DNA of 64,000 bases from Marchantia polymorpha subsp. ruderalis. Taxonomy: Eukaryota; Streptophyta; Marchantiopsida; Marchantiales; Marchantiaceae. Numbering within the stretch: position 1 is the stretch's first letter; each line of letters begins with the position of its first letter. Shown here one piece after another: positions 23,358-34,300 of the stretch. Both the position numbers and the translations under genes were made by a program. Location: assembly GCA_037833965.1 (NCBI GenBank), contig AP031354.1, positions 8,472,001 through 8,536,000 of the forward strand. Reading direction: 5' to 3'. The notes under the pieces are model-generated. The model was not told the DNA's origin, made no database searches, and saw nothing but the letters and a program-made list of their open reading frames with translations.

Positions 23358-25247
23358 TCTCAGATGTCTAGCTGCAAGACAAGATTCACGAAGAAGGAGA
23401 ATCAGACAACAGTGTAGCAGCCAATTCAAGTGTGTGTGATCAGGCAAGAGATCTGAAAAATGCTATCAAAAAACACCGCCAACAATTTGGTAGAATCAAT
23501 TGAGTCAAACAGACGCTAAATCCTCTAGTGTCAACACTCTAAACTCATTTCTGCCCATCTAGACTCTTGTTGTCGCTCTACATGAAAGCTGTGGAGTTGA
23601 AGCAGAAGCGATTGAGGCTGTGGTCTTCACCAGAAGCTGATGAGCTTGCCATCGTCAAGGAATGGGTGAGAGATAACTGGCTTGTTTGAATCCAATGCTC
23701 ACTTTCATTGCTACTTATACCCACTCGGACACGTGGGAATCTGAGGCTGGTGCATGAGATTCCATGGGAGGCTGTTTGTACCTGTTTAGTATACTTCAGA
23801 AGCTTAAGGATGGAAAAACCTTCCAGTCTTCCTGGTTTCTCTTTTCCAGGTCAGAATTATTTGCATATAGTTACTAAAGTCTAATTTGTACAGTCCTTGC
23901 ATTGTCTGCAAGATTTCAACAAATTGGTTTCAGATTTGGCTTTCGATTCTCTCAAAATCTCCTCAATGTGAGAAGCTTCTTCTAAGGCTTGGCCAATAAG
24001 ACTTCAAAATTAAATAGACTATGTCCAGACGCTCATTAATGGCACGTAAGTGCAATTCACAAGAATCATATCTTAAATGTGATTCTTTTCATACCCACTT
24101 TCAGACCAGTTCTCTCGACAGTTGAGAAAAATATTTTTTTTTCATCTGCATGCATTTCTACAAGCCAAGATCTTCGATGTGAAGGAAAGCATGATGTGAT
24201 GAGTTGTTTTCTCAATGTGAGCTTAGTTAAATTCCTCAAACCTAGTGAATTAATAGTTTCAACAACTTGGAGAATCGGCTTCCCCAATCCCTTCAGTGAC
24301 TATACTTTCCTGTGAATTCGTCGGATGAGATGTCCCCTGAAGTTTTTGACATTTCCAACGTAGATTCTCATCACTGTATACCGTACCATACCACTACTCC
24401 ATGATTTAACTTTCAAGCATAAGCATGTACGATGATTCTCTTCCAATTTTCGGAGTATTATCGCTCTTCATATTCTCTCTCAATCTTCAACTCCTCAGCG
24501 TTCCACCCCTATCCTTCAACTTTTTGGACCTTGTGGTGTAACGCCGTGTCTATGCTCTACTGGTGCAATTTTGGATAGATCTACAACTGGAATCACAGTG
24601 TTCGCCTGCATCATTAAAAGGCATTCTATACCGAACGCTCATGATACTTCCAGTGAATAGTAGATCGCAATAATCAAGTCGTGGCCACATCCTCGTATCA
24701 CGTTAGACAGTACATCGGCAAGGTTGTTTCTTTATCAAGTGTAGATCTCAGGCTCTAACCTTTCCCGACAAGATACACTACAGCCAGGGTGAGAAGTATA
24801 GATCCTATCACGTGGCTGCGAGCGAAATTAAACAAACCGAACAAAACTGCTCCAGAACTGCTTAGCCTAACAAGAGTAAAGGTGCTCAAGAATTGATGAA
24901 AGGTAAAGAACGTGACGTGAAAGAATTTTTTTCCAAAAAATAAGATAAATCACAATTCACACACACAAAGGGGACGCAGTCTTTCTAGCTTCAGCTCGAA
25001 AGACTAGTTCCCTCGAACTACTCAATGAAGGTAGTTCAAGCATATAACCAAGATCAAATGTCCTCGTATTTTAACTTCTCATCATCTTTACATAATTTCA
25101 ATCTGGTGAGAAATACACACAAAAATACAATCAACTTATTTCCTCAAGCAAGAAGAACATCTCCATATATGATTCTCTCTCTCAATGTGTTTCTCAATTC
25201 TCACACTCAGTTTTTCTTCAAATCCCCTACTTATCATGTACAATATA
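23358..25247. other. Upstream region of the HsbA gene, no other gene seen
   Basis: Holds the presumed promoter and leader of the HsbA gene. Further right it is AT-rich single-copy-looking sequence with only short, motif-free open frames on both strands. It ends at the TA target of the second Tigger copy. Confidence 0.5.
23712..23719 (-). promoter_or_regulatory. Candidate TATA box of the HsbA gene
   Basis: TATAAGTA on the minus strand, within GGGTATAAGTAGCA, about 355 bases upstream of the chosen ATG. It would give a leader of about 320 bases. Assigned by sequence alone. Confidence 0.3.
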
Positions 25248-26459
25248 CACTGGCTTAAGTCCGCAACTTGATCTGGGAAGTTTGGTGTGGACTTAATTGA
25301 AATGCAGATCTAAGGAATATTAGGGGAATCCCATATAATACTAAAGTTAATATATATGAAACACAATTTTGAGTTCATTTGCAATCATGAGTGGACAACG
25401 TGTGGTGAAACACAAAGGCCAGGGCCAATGTCTTAATGACCATCAAAGAATAAAAATTATCACTTTATTAGAGCAATCCAAACTGCCCACTAATCAAGCA
25501 TTGCTTGTCAAGACGGTGTCGACGAGAAGGTTATTTGGAATTTGGAAGCAAACAAAGATGAGATTCCAGAACTAGCCCAAAGTATTGACCCAAGCCACTC
25601 AAGACTCCACATTTCGTGTTTCGCAATCATTGTTTTCTGAGCTTGAGAAACAATGTTACGAATGTTGCTTGTGTTGTTTGTTTTGCTGCCCAATCTCCTT
25701 AGCCACAAAGAAAAATAAATTGCCGAAGCTATGGAGATAGGTGATGATAAGTTCAAGGCTTCATGGGGATGGTTTTCGAGATTCCGCTTTTGGTTTGGTT
25801 TAAGGGGCACAAACTTGTTTGGTGAAGGCGGTGAGGTTGACAAAAATAATATTGAAACTTTGCGAGCTTTGGATGAGTTATGTGCAATTATCGACCAGTA
25901 TGACCCAGATGCATGTACAATATGGACAAAAATGAATTGTTCTTTTGACTAATTACAAGTTACACCGTCTTGATGTCAAATGAAGATACGTCAACAATCC
26001 AGGGCAAGAAAAAAGCGAAAGATATCCTGATTCTTGTGGTTTGTTGCAAAGCCACAGGGACTGAACGAGTCCCTATCATCATGATGGAAAAGTCAAAGGA
26101 GCTTGCATGTATTTCAAGTAACACCTAGCCAATTCCGTTTCTTTAGTATAAGAACGTTTGGATTGATGTGCTGACGTTCAATAAGTGGTTCAATGAGGTT
26201 TTTTAGTCATATGTTCGTAAACATATTAGTCATGGGATTCTCTTGATCCTTGATAACGCTCTTGGTCACTCATTTGTCTTTGAACGGAATGGTATCTGCA
26301 TGGTGTTCTTCCCACCAAATGTTACGTCGTGGAAGCAACCGATGGACATGGGCATCATTGCAGTATTGAAAAAGCAATACAAGTATTTGTTCCTCAAAGA
26401 AATGATTGCCTACCATGATAATCCGCAAAGTTTGAAGTATTAACTAGCAGTAGCTGTAT
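25248..26459 (+). mobile_element. pogo/Tigger DNA transposon (copy B), 5' two thirds
   Basis: 5' terminal inverted repeat CACTGGCTTAAGTCCGCA (25248-25265) after TA. The transposase begins near 25387 (MSGQRVVKHKGQGQCLNDHQ, then RIKIITLLEQSK: CENP-B/pogo N-terminal helix-turn-helix). A second DNA-binding half follows near 25745 (FKASWGWFSRFR..FGLRGTNLFGEGGEVD). The DDE core follows (near 26010, KKKAKDILILVVCC.ATG.E..PIIMM.KSK; near 26235, ILLILDNALGHS; near 26300, FFPPNVTSWKQPMDMGIIAVLKKQYK). Several stops and frame changes make it inactive. It is interrupted at 26460 by E1b exactly where E1 interrupts copy A. Its 3' end has been deleted. A whole element would be about 1.9 kb. Confidence 0.85.
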
Positions 26460-29154
26460 TGTGGTAACCCACTTTTTGTTTTTGTACGGAATGTAAACAT
26501 TTTTGGAAATCAATACCGCAGCAGCAACTGTAAATAGTAATCGATACACTAAAATAGAGTGAAAATGGATGATCGCAGGTCCATGAGAATCCTGGAGAAC
26601 CATCGAGTTGGGCCCAATGTCCGGGACAAGCGCCCTGGCCCGAACAAACGGTTCCTACTGAGGGGAAGCGCCTTCGGCGCAAGCAAGAGAAAGCGCCCTC
26701 GGCGATAGAGTGAATCCCTCATAACTGTCTCAATTCGTAACGCCTTGATTTGTTTAGGGTCTTGTTGAAAAGAACTCAACACGCTTATTCTAACGAGCTC
26801 AAGAATTCTTAGAACGGATAAGTGATCACTGAGTTATGAGTGTCAGAAGTTATTGAGATGGGACACCTTCGGGGCAACGCCTTCGGCGGTACACTCCTTC
26901 GCCTGAACGCTTTCGGCGCCAGCGCATTGATATTAGGTCAACGTCTTTGGCGGTGTGACGTCGGCGGTATGCCTTTGGCGGACACGTGCGCCTTCGGCGG
27001 AACGGAACACCTGCGGCAAGAGCGCCTTCGGCGGGACAAGAAAGAACACTAGAAACAACAACACGCACTGACTTCGGTCAACGCCTTCGGCGGAAGCGCC
27101 TTCGGCCACGGACACCTTCAAGAAACGCCTTCGGTGATGCGGGAGAGTGCCTTCGGCGATGCGGAGAGAGTAAATCAAGAACCGGCCAGAGACGAAGTCC
27201 TTCGGCGATACGCCTTCGGCCATGCACGGGCAAGGCCAAGTCGACGGACACACGGCAGAATCGAATTCAATTTTCAGGCGTGGGAGTTCGCGCAACGGCG
27301 GAGCGTGAAGCCGAGCGTGCAAAGGAGGCCGTTACGCCTCCAAGCCGTAGTAGATCAGACGGAAGGAGCGGACTTGTCGGGAGTCGGGTCTCCCACCGCA
27401 TTAGATATTTTGGCAGGGAGTGGAGCGGCGGCCGCGGCAGCAGAAGCCACACAACCCAACTCCCGGGAGTCGCCGGGAAATTCTCTGGCGACCGAGATCC
27501 TCAATTCGGAGGATGACGAGGATGAGTCGAGCTCGGAGGAGCAGGAAGAGGAGTCGGTGCAAGGCACGCCGACAAGAGTCTTGTGCGAGTGGTAAGCCTG
27601 CTGAGGTACCTTGATCGACAGGTGGCGAATTATGGTGATCCCCGCCATCCTGGATCCTACGTCGAATTGGTGCGCAGACGGACGCGAACCAAAGTCAGGA
27701 GCAGCAGTTTGTTGGCTTCCTTGGACGAACAATCAAGGACTTGCGGTTGAAGAACGACGCCCTGCGTGGACACCTCGCCATTTCGCGGAAGTTGCAGAAG
27801 GCAGTCAACAAGACGCGCGATGAGAAGTTCGACAAAGCGGAGAAAGAATTTGCGAAGCAGCGGGAGAAGCTCGCGGAGGATCTCGATTCTGAGCAAGCTC
27901 AAAATCGCATCTTGTCATAGGAGCTTGTGCGACAGACACGGTTACTAGACTAGTGCCAGAGCGCACGTCAAGCCGATGAAGAATTAATTCGTCACCTGCA
28001 ATCGCAGTGCGGCGAATTGAGAGCGCAGCGTGCGGAGGCAAAGATGCAGCTAGTAGAGATTGAAGGCGATCGCCAGGGCGCGACAGATTGCACGCGGAAG
28101 GAGTTGGCTGAGCGAGTGAACCGCTGCCTCAGAGGTTACACTCACTGGGAAGTGGCTGCGCAGGAGAGAATCACACTGCGCAGGTTAGAGATTCGTGCGG
28201 CGGAATTGATGTCGGGTGATAGTCGGAGCCGATGGCGGGTCGCGAAGAGGTTAGACGCTTTTCTGACAAGGTCGCGAGACGCCATTGCGAACCTCAAGGC
28301 AGAGGTGACTGAGGTGCTTCGGCGGCTGGGGTTGCGCAGCAGAGCCGACGATTGGTCGGGTAGGGAGTTAGTGCGCGGTAGTCCGTCGCGCAGGAGACAT
28401 AGCAGATGACATGGAGTGTAGTGTAGTGTAGAGTGTTAGTTAGGATCTTAGGAGATATAAAGTAGTTCAAGGCGTCTTGCCTTGGGATTCTTCCAGTTTC
28501 GAAAGTGCAGATCAAGAACTCATTTTCTCTACGTGTTTGTGTCCTTCTGTTCTGTCACCATGCAAGAGTAGCTACAGCTTGACGAAGATACCGCATTTTG
28601 TAGCTGAAGGCCTTCGGATGAAAACTTAGTGAGTTCTGAGTGAAAACTGAGTGAGTTCAAAGCTAGTGTACTGGTTAGATACTTGAGCAGTTTGGATCTA
28701 CACCTGTGGGTGATTGCTGAATGCTCAGAGCTAGTAACTAGTTAGATACTTGAGCAGTTCGTCCTTACACCTTCGGGTGACGGTTCCTCTTTGCACTCCT
28801 TTGGGATTTTTCCCCTGAATGCCAAAGTGAAGTTTTGTTACTTGGAGTAAATCTTGGTTGTAATTCAGGTTACGCTGTAGAAAACGCCCTCGGAGCTAGC
28901 CTCTGCAGTATTTCTGGGAATGACTAGTGCATGAGAATTCAAACTCATCAATAGACTTGTAATAACTCACTAAAGGCTAAAACTGCAATATAGTGGTAGA
29001 AAGGTCGAACCCACAGGGACAGAGGAACACATAGGATACAAAGTGTCACGTTTAACAGACTATTGAGGAGTTTGAATTCTCAGGCGACTGTCACTCCCAG
29101 AAATACTGCAAGTGTTCACTCGGAGCGCACTCGGAGGTCGCACAGTGCAGCGTA

Positions 29155-29172
29155 TCACACACACACACACAC
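29155..29172. repeat. CA microsatellite in the E tail
   Basis: A short (CA)n tract in the tail of E2. The same place holds (CA)n in E6 (about 41162-41176) and E7 (about 42451-42472) and (GT)n in E5 (about 61960-61979), with differing lengths. Confidence 0.8.
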
Positions 29173-30849
29173 CTAAAACTACAGAAACACAACCCAGAGA
29201 TCCGTTAGGACCTCTACTCAAGATTTCAGGAGGAAGGTCTCTCAAGAGTACACTCAGCGAAGCTGCGGGTAGTGACTCCCAACTCCGGCTTTTACAACAC
29301 TTCCACTAGCTTGCTGCTAGCGTAGGAAACCCGGTTTGGACTACCTACTTCGGATCGAAGTCACTCATACGCGGTGAACAACACTCTCAACTCACAAAAC
29401 GCGCAGAGAACACAGGTCCGCACAGAAGGACTCACTGAGAAACATTCCAGTAACACACCACAACAGTCTATTGAAGAGTTTGAATTCATAGGCACTTGTC
29501 ATTCCCAGAAATACTACAGGGGTTACCCTGAAGGCACCTGCTGCAGCGTAACCTGAATTTACAACCAAGGCTTACACGAAGTAGCAAAACTTCACTTTGG
29601 CATTCAGGGGAAAAATCCCGAAGGAGTACAATTAGGAACAAACACTCGAAGGTGTAGGGGCGAAACTATTCAAGTATCTAACTAGTCACTGGCTCTGAGC
29701 ATCGGCAATCACCCGCAGGTGTAGATCCAAACTACTCAAGTCTCTAACCAATGTACTAGCTCTGAACATTCGGCCGAAGGCCTTCAGCTACACAATGCGG
29801 AACGCCAAGTTGTAGCTCCTCTTGCGTGGTGATAGAACTAAGGACACAAACACGCAGAGAAAATGAGTTCCTGATCTGCACTTCCGAAACTGGGAAAAAT
29901 CCCAAGGCAAGACGCCTTGAACTACTTTATACCTTCTAAGTCCTAACTAGCACTACACTGCACTATGCTATGCGCCTGCACGGAACCACGCTACACTACA
30001 CTCCGCAGAACCTGTGCTTTGCCTCCTGCGCGACGGACTGCTGCGCACTAACTCCCTACCCTGCTAGTCTTCCGCTCGACTGCGCAGTCCCAACCGTTGC
30101 AACGCCGCGGACACCTCCGCCTCGAGGGTGGACATGATATCACGCGCCTTTGACAGAAAGGAATCTAACTTCTTTGCTACCCGCCGCCGACTCCTACTGT
30201 CACCTGTCAACAACCCGGCTGCACGAAGCTCTAACTCACGCAGTGTGAGTTTCTCCTGCGCCGCCACTTCCCAGTGGACGTAGCCCTTGAGACAGTGGGC
30301 GACTCGCCTCGCCATCTCCTCCTTCGTGCGATCCGCCTCTCGCCCGCGATCATCTTCAATTACCACCAACTGCGATTCGGCCTCCGCACGCTGAGCTCTC
30401 AATTCCCCGCACTCCGACTGCAGCCTGCGGATTAAATCCTCATCCGCCTGTCGTGCGAGCTGACACTCCGCCAACAACCGCGTCTGTCGCACGAGCTCCT
30501 CTGACAGAACCTGATTCTAAGTCTTCTCTGAAATTGTGGTACCCCACTTTTGGTAATTTTGAGGAAATTAAAACATTTTTGGAAAACTGTACCCTCGCAG
30601 CAATGTAAATAGCCTTCGGTGCATCAAAACAGAGTGAATTCGGAAGATCGCAGAGATTCTCGAGGGACCTCGTAGAATCTAGGAGTTGGGTGCAGCGGTA
30701 AGGACGGGCACCACCCTCCCTGCGAGCTTTGCAGTTAGGATCCCTACGGCGCAAGGCGCAAAACCCGCCTTCGGCGCTGCGTCCGCGGCGGTAGGGAAAT
30801 CCTTCATAATTAGGTCAACCCCCAAACGTCTTGACTTAGCTAGGGTCTC

Positions 30850-30880
30850 GTTGGAAAGAGCTCGATGCGCTGATTCCAAC
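30850..30880 (+). promoter_or_regulatory. Conserved hairpin in the E leader (copy E3)
   Basis: GTTGGAA ... TTCCAAC with a 17-base loop containing GAGCTCGATGCGC. Other copies pair as GTTAGAA/TTCTAAC (E2, 37958-37988, minus) or with a G-T pair (E5, 51076-51106), so the stem is kept while the bases change. Confidence 0.5.
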
Positions 30881-31202
30881 AAGCCCAAGAACGCCAACAA
30901 CGGATAAGGACTCCGGGAGTTATGAAGGTTGTAAGATACTCAGCTCTTCGCCTGCGCGCAGGCGGAGAAGTTTTGTCCTATGCGCGGACGAAGGAAGTTC
31001 GCCTGTGCACAGGCGAAATAGGGATTGAGGTAGGCGCGAAGTTCGCCTACGCACAGGCGTGCGCCTGTGCACAGGCGCTTTGGCGTCGGCGGGAAATCCG
31101 CCTTGGGCCCTAGAAATGCGCCTTGTGAGGTAGAAATTGTACGGCGCCTTCTGCGCCAGCGCAGCGCCGCGGACGAGCAAGGAGCCGCCAGAATAGTAAA
31201 AT

Positions 31203-31235
31203 CCGTACGGACCGTGCGGACTGTACGGACGGGAC
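31203..31235 (+). promoter_or_regulatory. CCGTACGG-type tandem motif in the E3 leader
   Basis: CCGTACGG, CCGTGCGG and CTGTACGG in 9-base steps. The core CCGTAC is the known binding site of plant SBP-box (SPL) factors. Equivalents lie at 37567-37592 (E2) and 51481-51497 (E5). Confidence 0.4.
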
Positions 31236-31320
31236 GGATGGATGCGCTCTTGGACTAACGGAGTTGCGGCGGCGAGAGCGCCGACGGAGAGACAAGGAAC
31301 GGACAGTCTGGATAGAGTCG

Positions 31321-31336
31321 GTTGACCGCGGTCAAC
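31321..31336. promoter_or_regulatory. 16-bp palindrome with two W-boxes in the E3 leader
   Basis: GTTGACCGCGGTCAAC is a perfect palindrome holding TTGACC on each strand, the WRKY-factor core. It recurs exactly at 51592-51607 (E5). Confidence 0.35.
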
Positions 31337-34300
31337 GCCTTCCGCGCCAGCGCATCGACGCGGACGGACTTCGCCTGCGCACAGGCGAGCGCCTGTGCAC
31401 AGGAGGGTGAAGTTCCGCGCCGGCGGAGAATCCGCCGAGCAGTCCGCCTGCGCGCACGCGGGAGTTGAACTTTTGTCCGACATACGGACACACGCGCCGA
31501 GGCAGAAGAGGATTGGCTGAGGAGCAGTACCAACGAGTGTACCGCGCAAGGCGGAAAATCCGCCTTCGGCGCTGCGCAACCATGTCCGCGGCGTAGTACG
31601 CTCGCGGAGTTCAAATTCGCCAATTCGAGCGTGAGAGTTTAATCGGCGACGGCGGAGCGTGAAGCCGCGCATGAGAGCGGAGACCGTTTCAGCGTAGAGC
31701 CGGCGCGGCCATCAATTGAGTCGTCCTCCACGAGCAAGAGCCGACCATGACCTTCGACCGGGCGGCGGAGAGCGTCCCATTCTTGAATTCGCGATTCCAT
31801 TCTCTAGTGCGAGCTGCGCGCGTCCATCTGCTGGCTGCTAAGCATTCTCGACATCGCCGCGCAGAGGATTTCTTGGTGATTGAGGGAGAAGTGAGTGCGC
31901 GTGATTTGGAATTGAGGGCGATTAGAGTTTGCCGAGGAAGAAAGGAGCTCGAGCGGAGCGGAAGTAGAATGAGCAAGCGGGCGAACTCCAAGAACGCAAT
32001 GACGAGACCGGGCCGATTGCGGATGCTGCCGCTCCGTCTACCACAGAACGGGCTGCGCGCTTTCGAGGAGCGCCTGATAGCAAGAAAGCTCAATTTCTTG
32101 CTATGAGGATGGAACTACATCTGTGCGGATATGGTGCGCGAGTGGCTAGAGCCACAGGGACCACCTTCGCGCGGATTGCGTCCGCATGTTGATCGGTGGA
32201 CAGTCCAAGATTGGGCGCAGGCATTGGGGAGATGTGCCGGCATGCCAGGGCACCTCCTCTTCGACAGTGAGAGCGTCAAGGTGACCAAGCAGGAAGAGGC
32301 GCAATTTGTGGAGCTGTTCAAGAACGGGAGGTCTACCAAGAATGGGTACAAGACTCGCGATTACAAGGATCGATTCCGCCGGACTTTGTCCGCGGCGCTG
32401 CTGCAATTACTGCAGCCACACCGCGCCTGCTACATCACATTGTGGCAGGTCTCTTTTGTGGAATGCATCATCGAGGGAACTCCAATTCACTGGGCGAGCA
32501 TCCTGCACCGGGTGATGCGACAGCACGCTTTTGAGGAGAAGGGGGAACTCTAAACCATCTCTCTCCTTTCCTCATCAATTTTTATCGACAGCGGAATTGT
32601 TTGACAACGGCGGAGCTTGCGCGTTTTCCGCCGTTGTCCGTCGACCATCCCGGGAGGTATGTGCGGGAGAATGAGGTCGACACTGATGCAGAGGAGTCAC
32701 CGACTTCTACTCCGTCAAGGAGGAGGGACGAAGGGAGGAATACTCCTGCAGCACGGGCGCCGCGGAAGCGGCGATGGAGAGAGGAGTCCGAAGAAGAGCA
32801 GCATCAAGAACCCTCTGCTCCCATTCGACCGCGGCCGTTGTACGAGTCATACAGCCGGCCGAAGCAGAAGGCGCGCAGGCTGGTGTTACCAGCCAACAGC
32901 GCGGACACGGCGACGATTGCGACGGAAAAAGGAAGTGCGTCGCCAGAGAGGAACGAGGGAGCGCGGACGTCCGCAGGAGCAACGGACCGCACTACACCCT
33001 CGACGGACGAGAGGCCGCCTACGGGCCGAGGACCTCCGGAGTTACCACGTGCGTTGCGGACAGGTGTTCCGTCTGCGCACAGGCGAGCCTCCGCGGACGG
33101 ACGAGCCTCCGCGGACGGACGAGACTCCGCGGACAGACGACCACAAGCGGACGTGGACCTACGCCTACGCGTGGGAAGAAGCAGTCCGCCTGTGCGCAGG
33201 TCACCTCCATAAGTGCCGCCTGTGCACAGGCAGGAATCACCCCCGTTCCAACGTAGGAAGGGGAAGGAGCCGGCGGAAGATCCGCCTACGAGACACCGGC
33301 CTTCGGGGCCTGACCCTCCGGCGCACAACGCGCCGCGATTTGCGCCTTTGGCGCCAGGACCTTCGAGCCGAGGAGATGCGAGCAGAGAGCGTGCGGAGGC
33401 CGCACCATCGGCGGGTAATCCGCCGGTAGATGCGCCTTCGGCGGTAGGGCCTCAGGGCCAAGGGACATCGGGCGAGCGGCCCCCGGCCATGTCGCCTTTG
33501 GCGATGGACGTCCGCGGCGCTACGCCTGCGGCGGACAAGGCGCCGGCATTTGCGCCTGCGCACAGGCCAGGCATAGCCCCCGCGGACCGCTCGAGAGAGC
33601 AGCAACGGACGGAGGAGCGGAGTGACTGTCCTCGGGACGAAACTTCGGTGCGCGATGGGCAATCGAACCCCGCTCAAACACCCTCCGCTCGATCGCCTTC
33701 TGCGGCGGACGTCGGCGGCAGAGAGGATATGGTAGAAGACCAACAAGCGGGCGGCGGGGATGTAGCACGGGCACATTCGCCTGCCGCCTTAGACATTTAG
33801 GCGAAGAGCAGCGAGGCTGCAGCGGTGCCTTCGCAGGCAGCACACGTCGACGACGTGCAGCCCCACTTGGGTCAGTCGCCGACGCAATCAATGGCGACTG
33901 AAATTCTCCACTCGGATGATGACGACGGAGGCTCCACCGAAGAAATGTCGGGAGCGGGGGATACCGAGGAGGAGGAGGAGGAGGAAATTGTTGGAGCGCC
34001 GGCGGCGGCGCTCTCTGAGCAGGTGATTCCGTTGCTGAGGTACTTGGATCGCAAAATCGATAAATACGCCGATCCACTTCAGCCGGGATCTTACATCGAA
34101 TTAGTGCGCAGGCGGACTCGCACTAAAGTCCACACCAGCAAGCTACTAGCTAGAGTGGACCAGGAGTTGAGGGAATTGAAGGAGAAGCATGAATGCTTGT
34201 GGAGTCAGTATAACCTCAATCAGAAATTCTACAAGTACTCCGAAAAGGTGAGGGATGGGAAACTGGAAGAGCTCACCAAGGAGCAGGTGAAGGTCACGGA

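Noticed and set aside
23358-23447. Upstream in-frame ATG at 23447 as start of the HsbA protein
   Set aside because: It would put 30 residues ahead of a good signal peptide that begins at ATG 23357. It remains possible but is less likely.
33213-33800. Pro/Ala-rich frame in E3 as an independent host protein
   Set aside because: It is the variable middle of the E coding region. The composition comes from the palindromic GC motifs, and open frames appear there on both strands.
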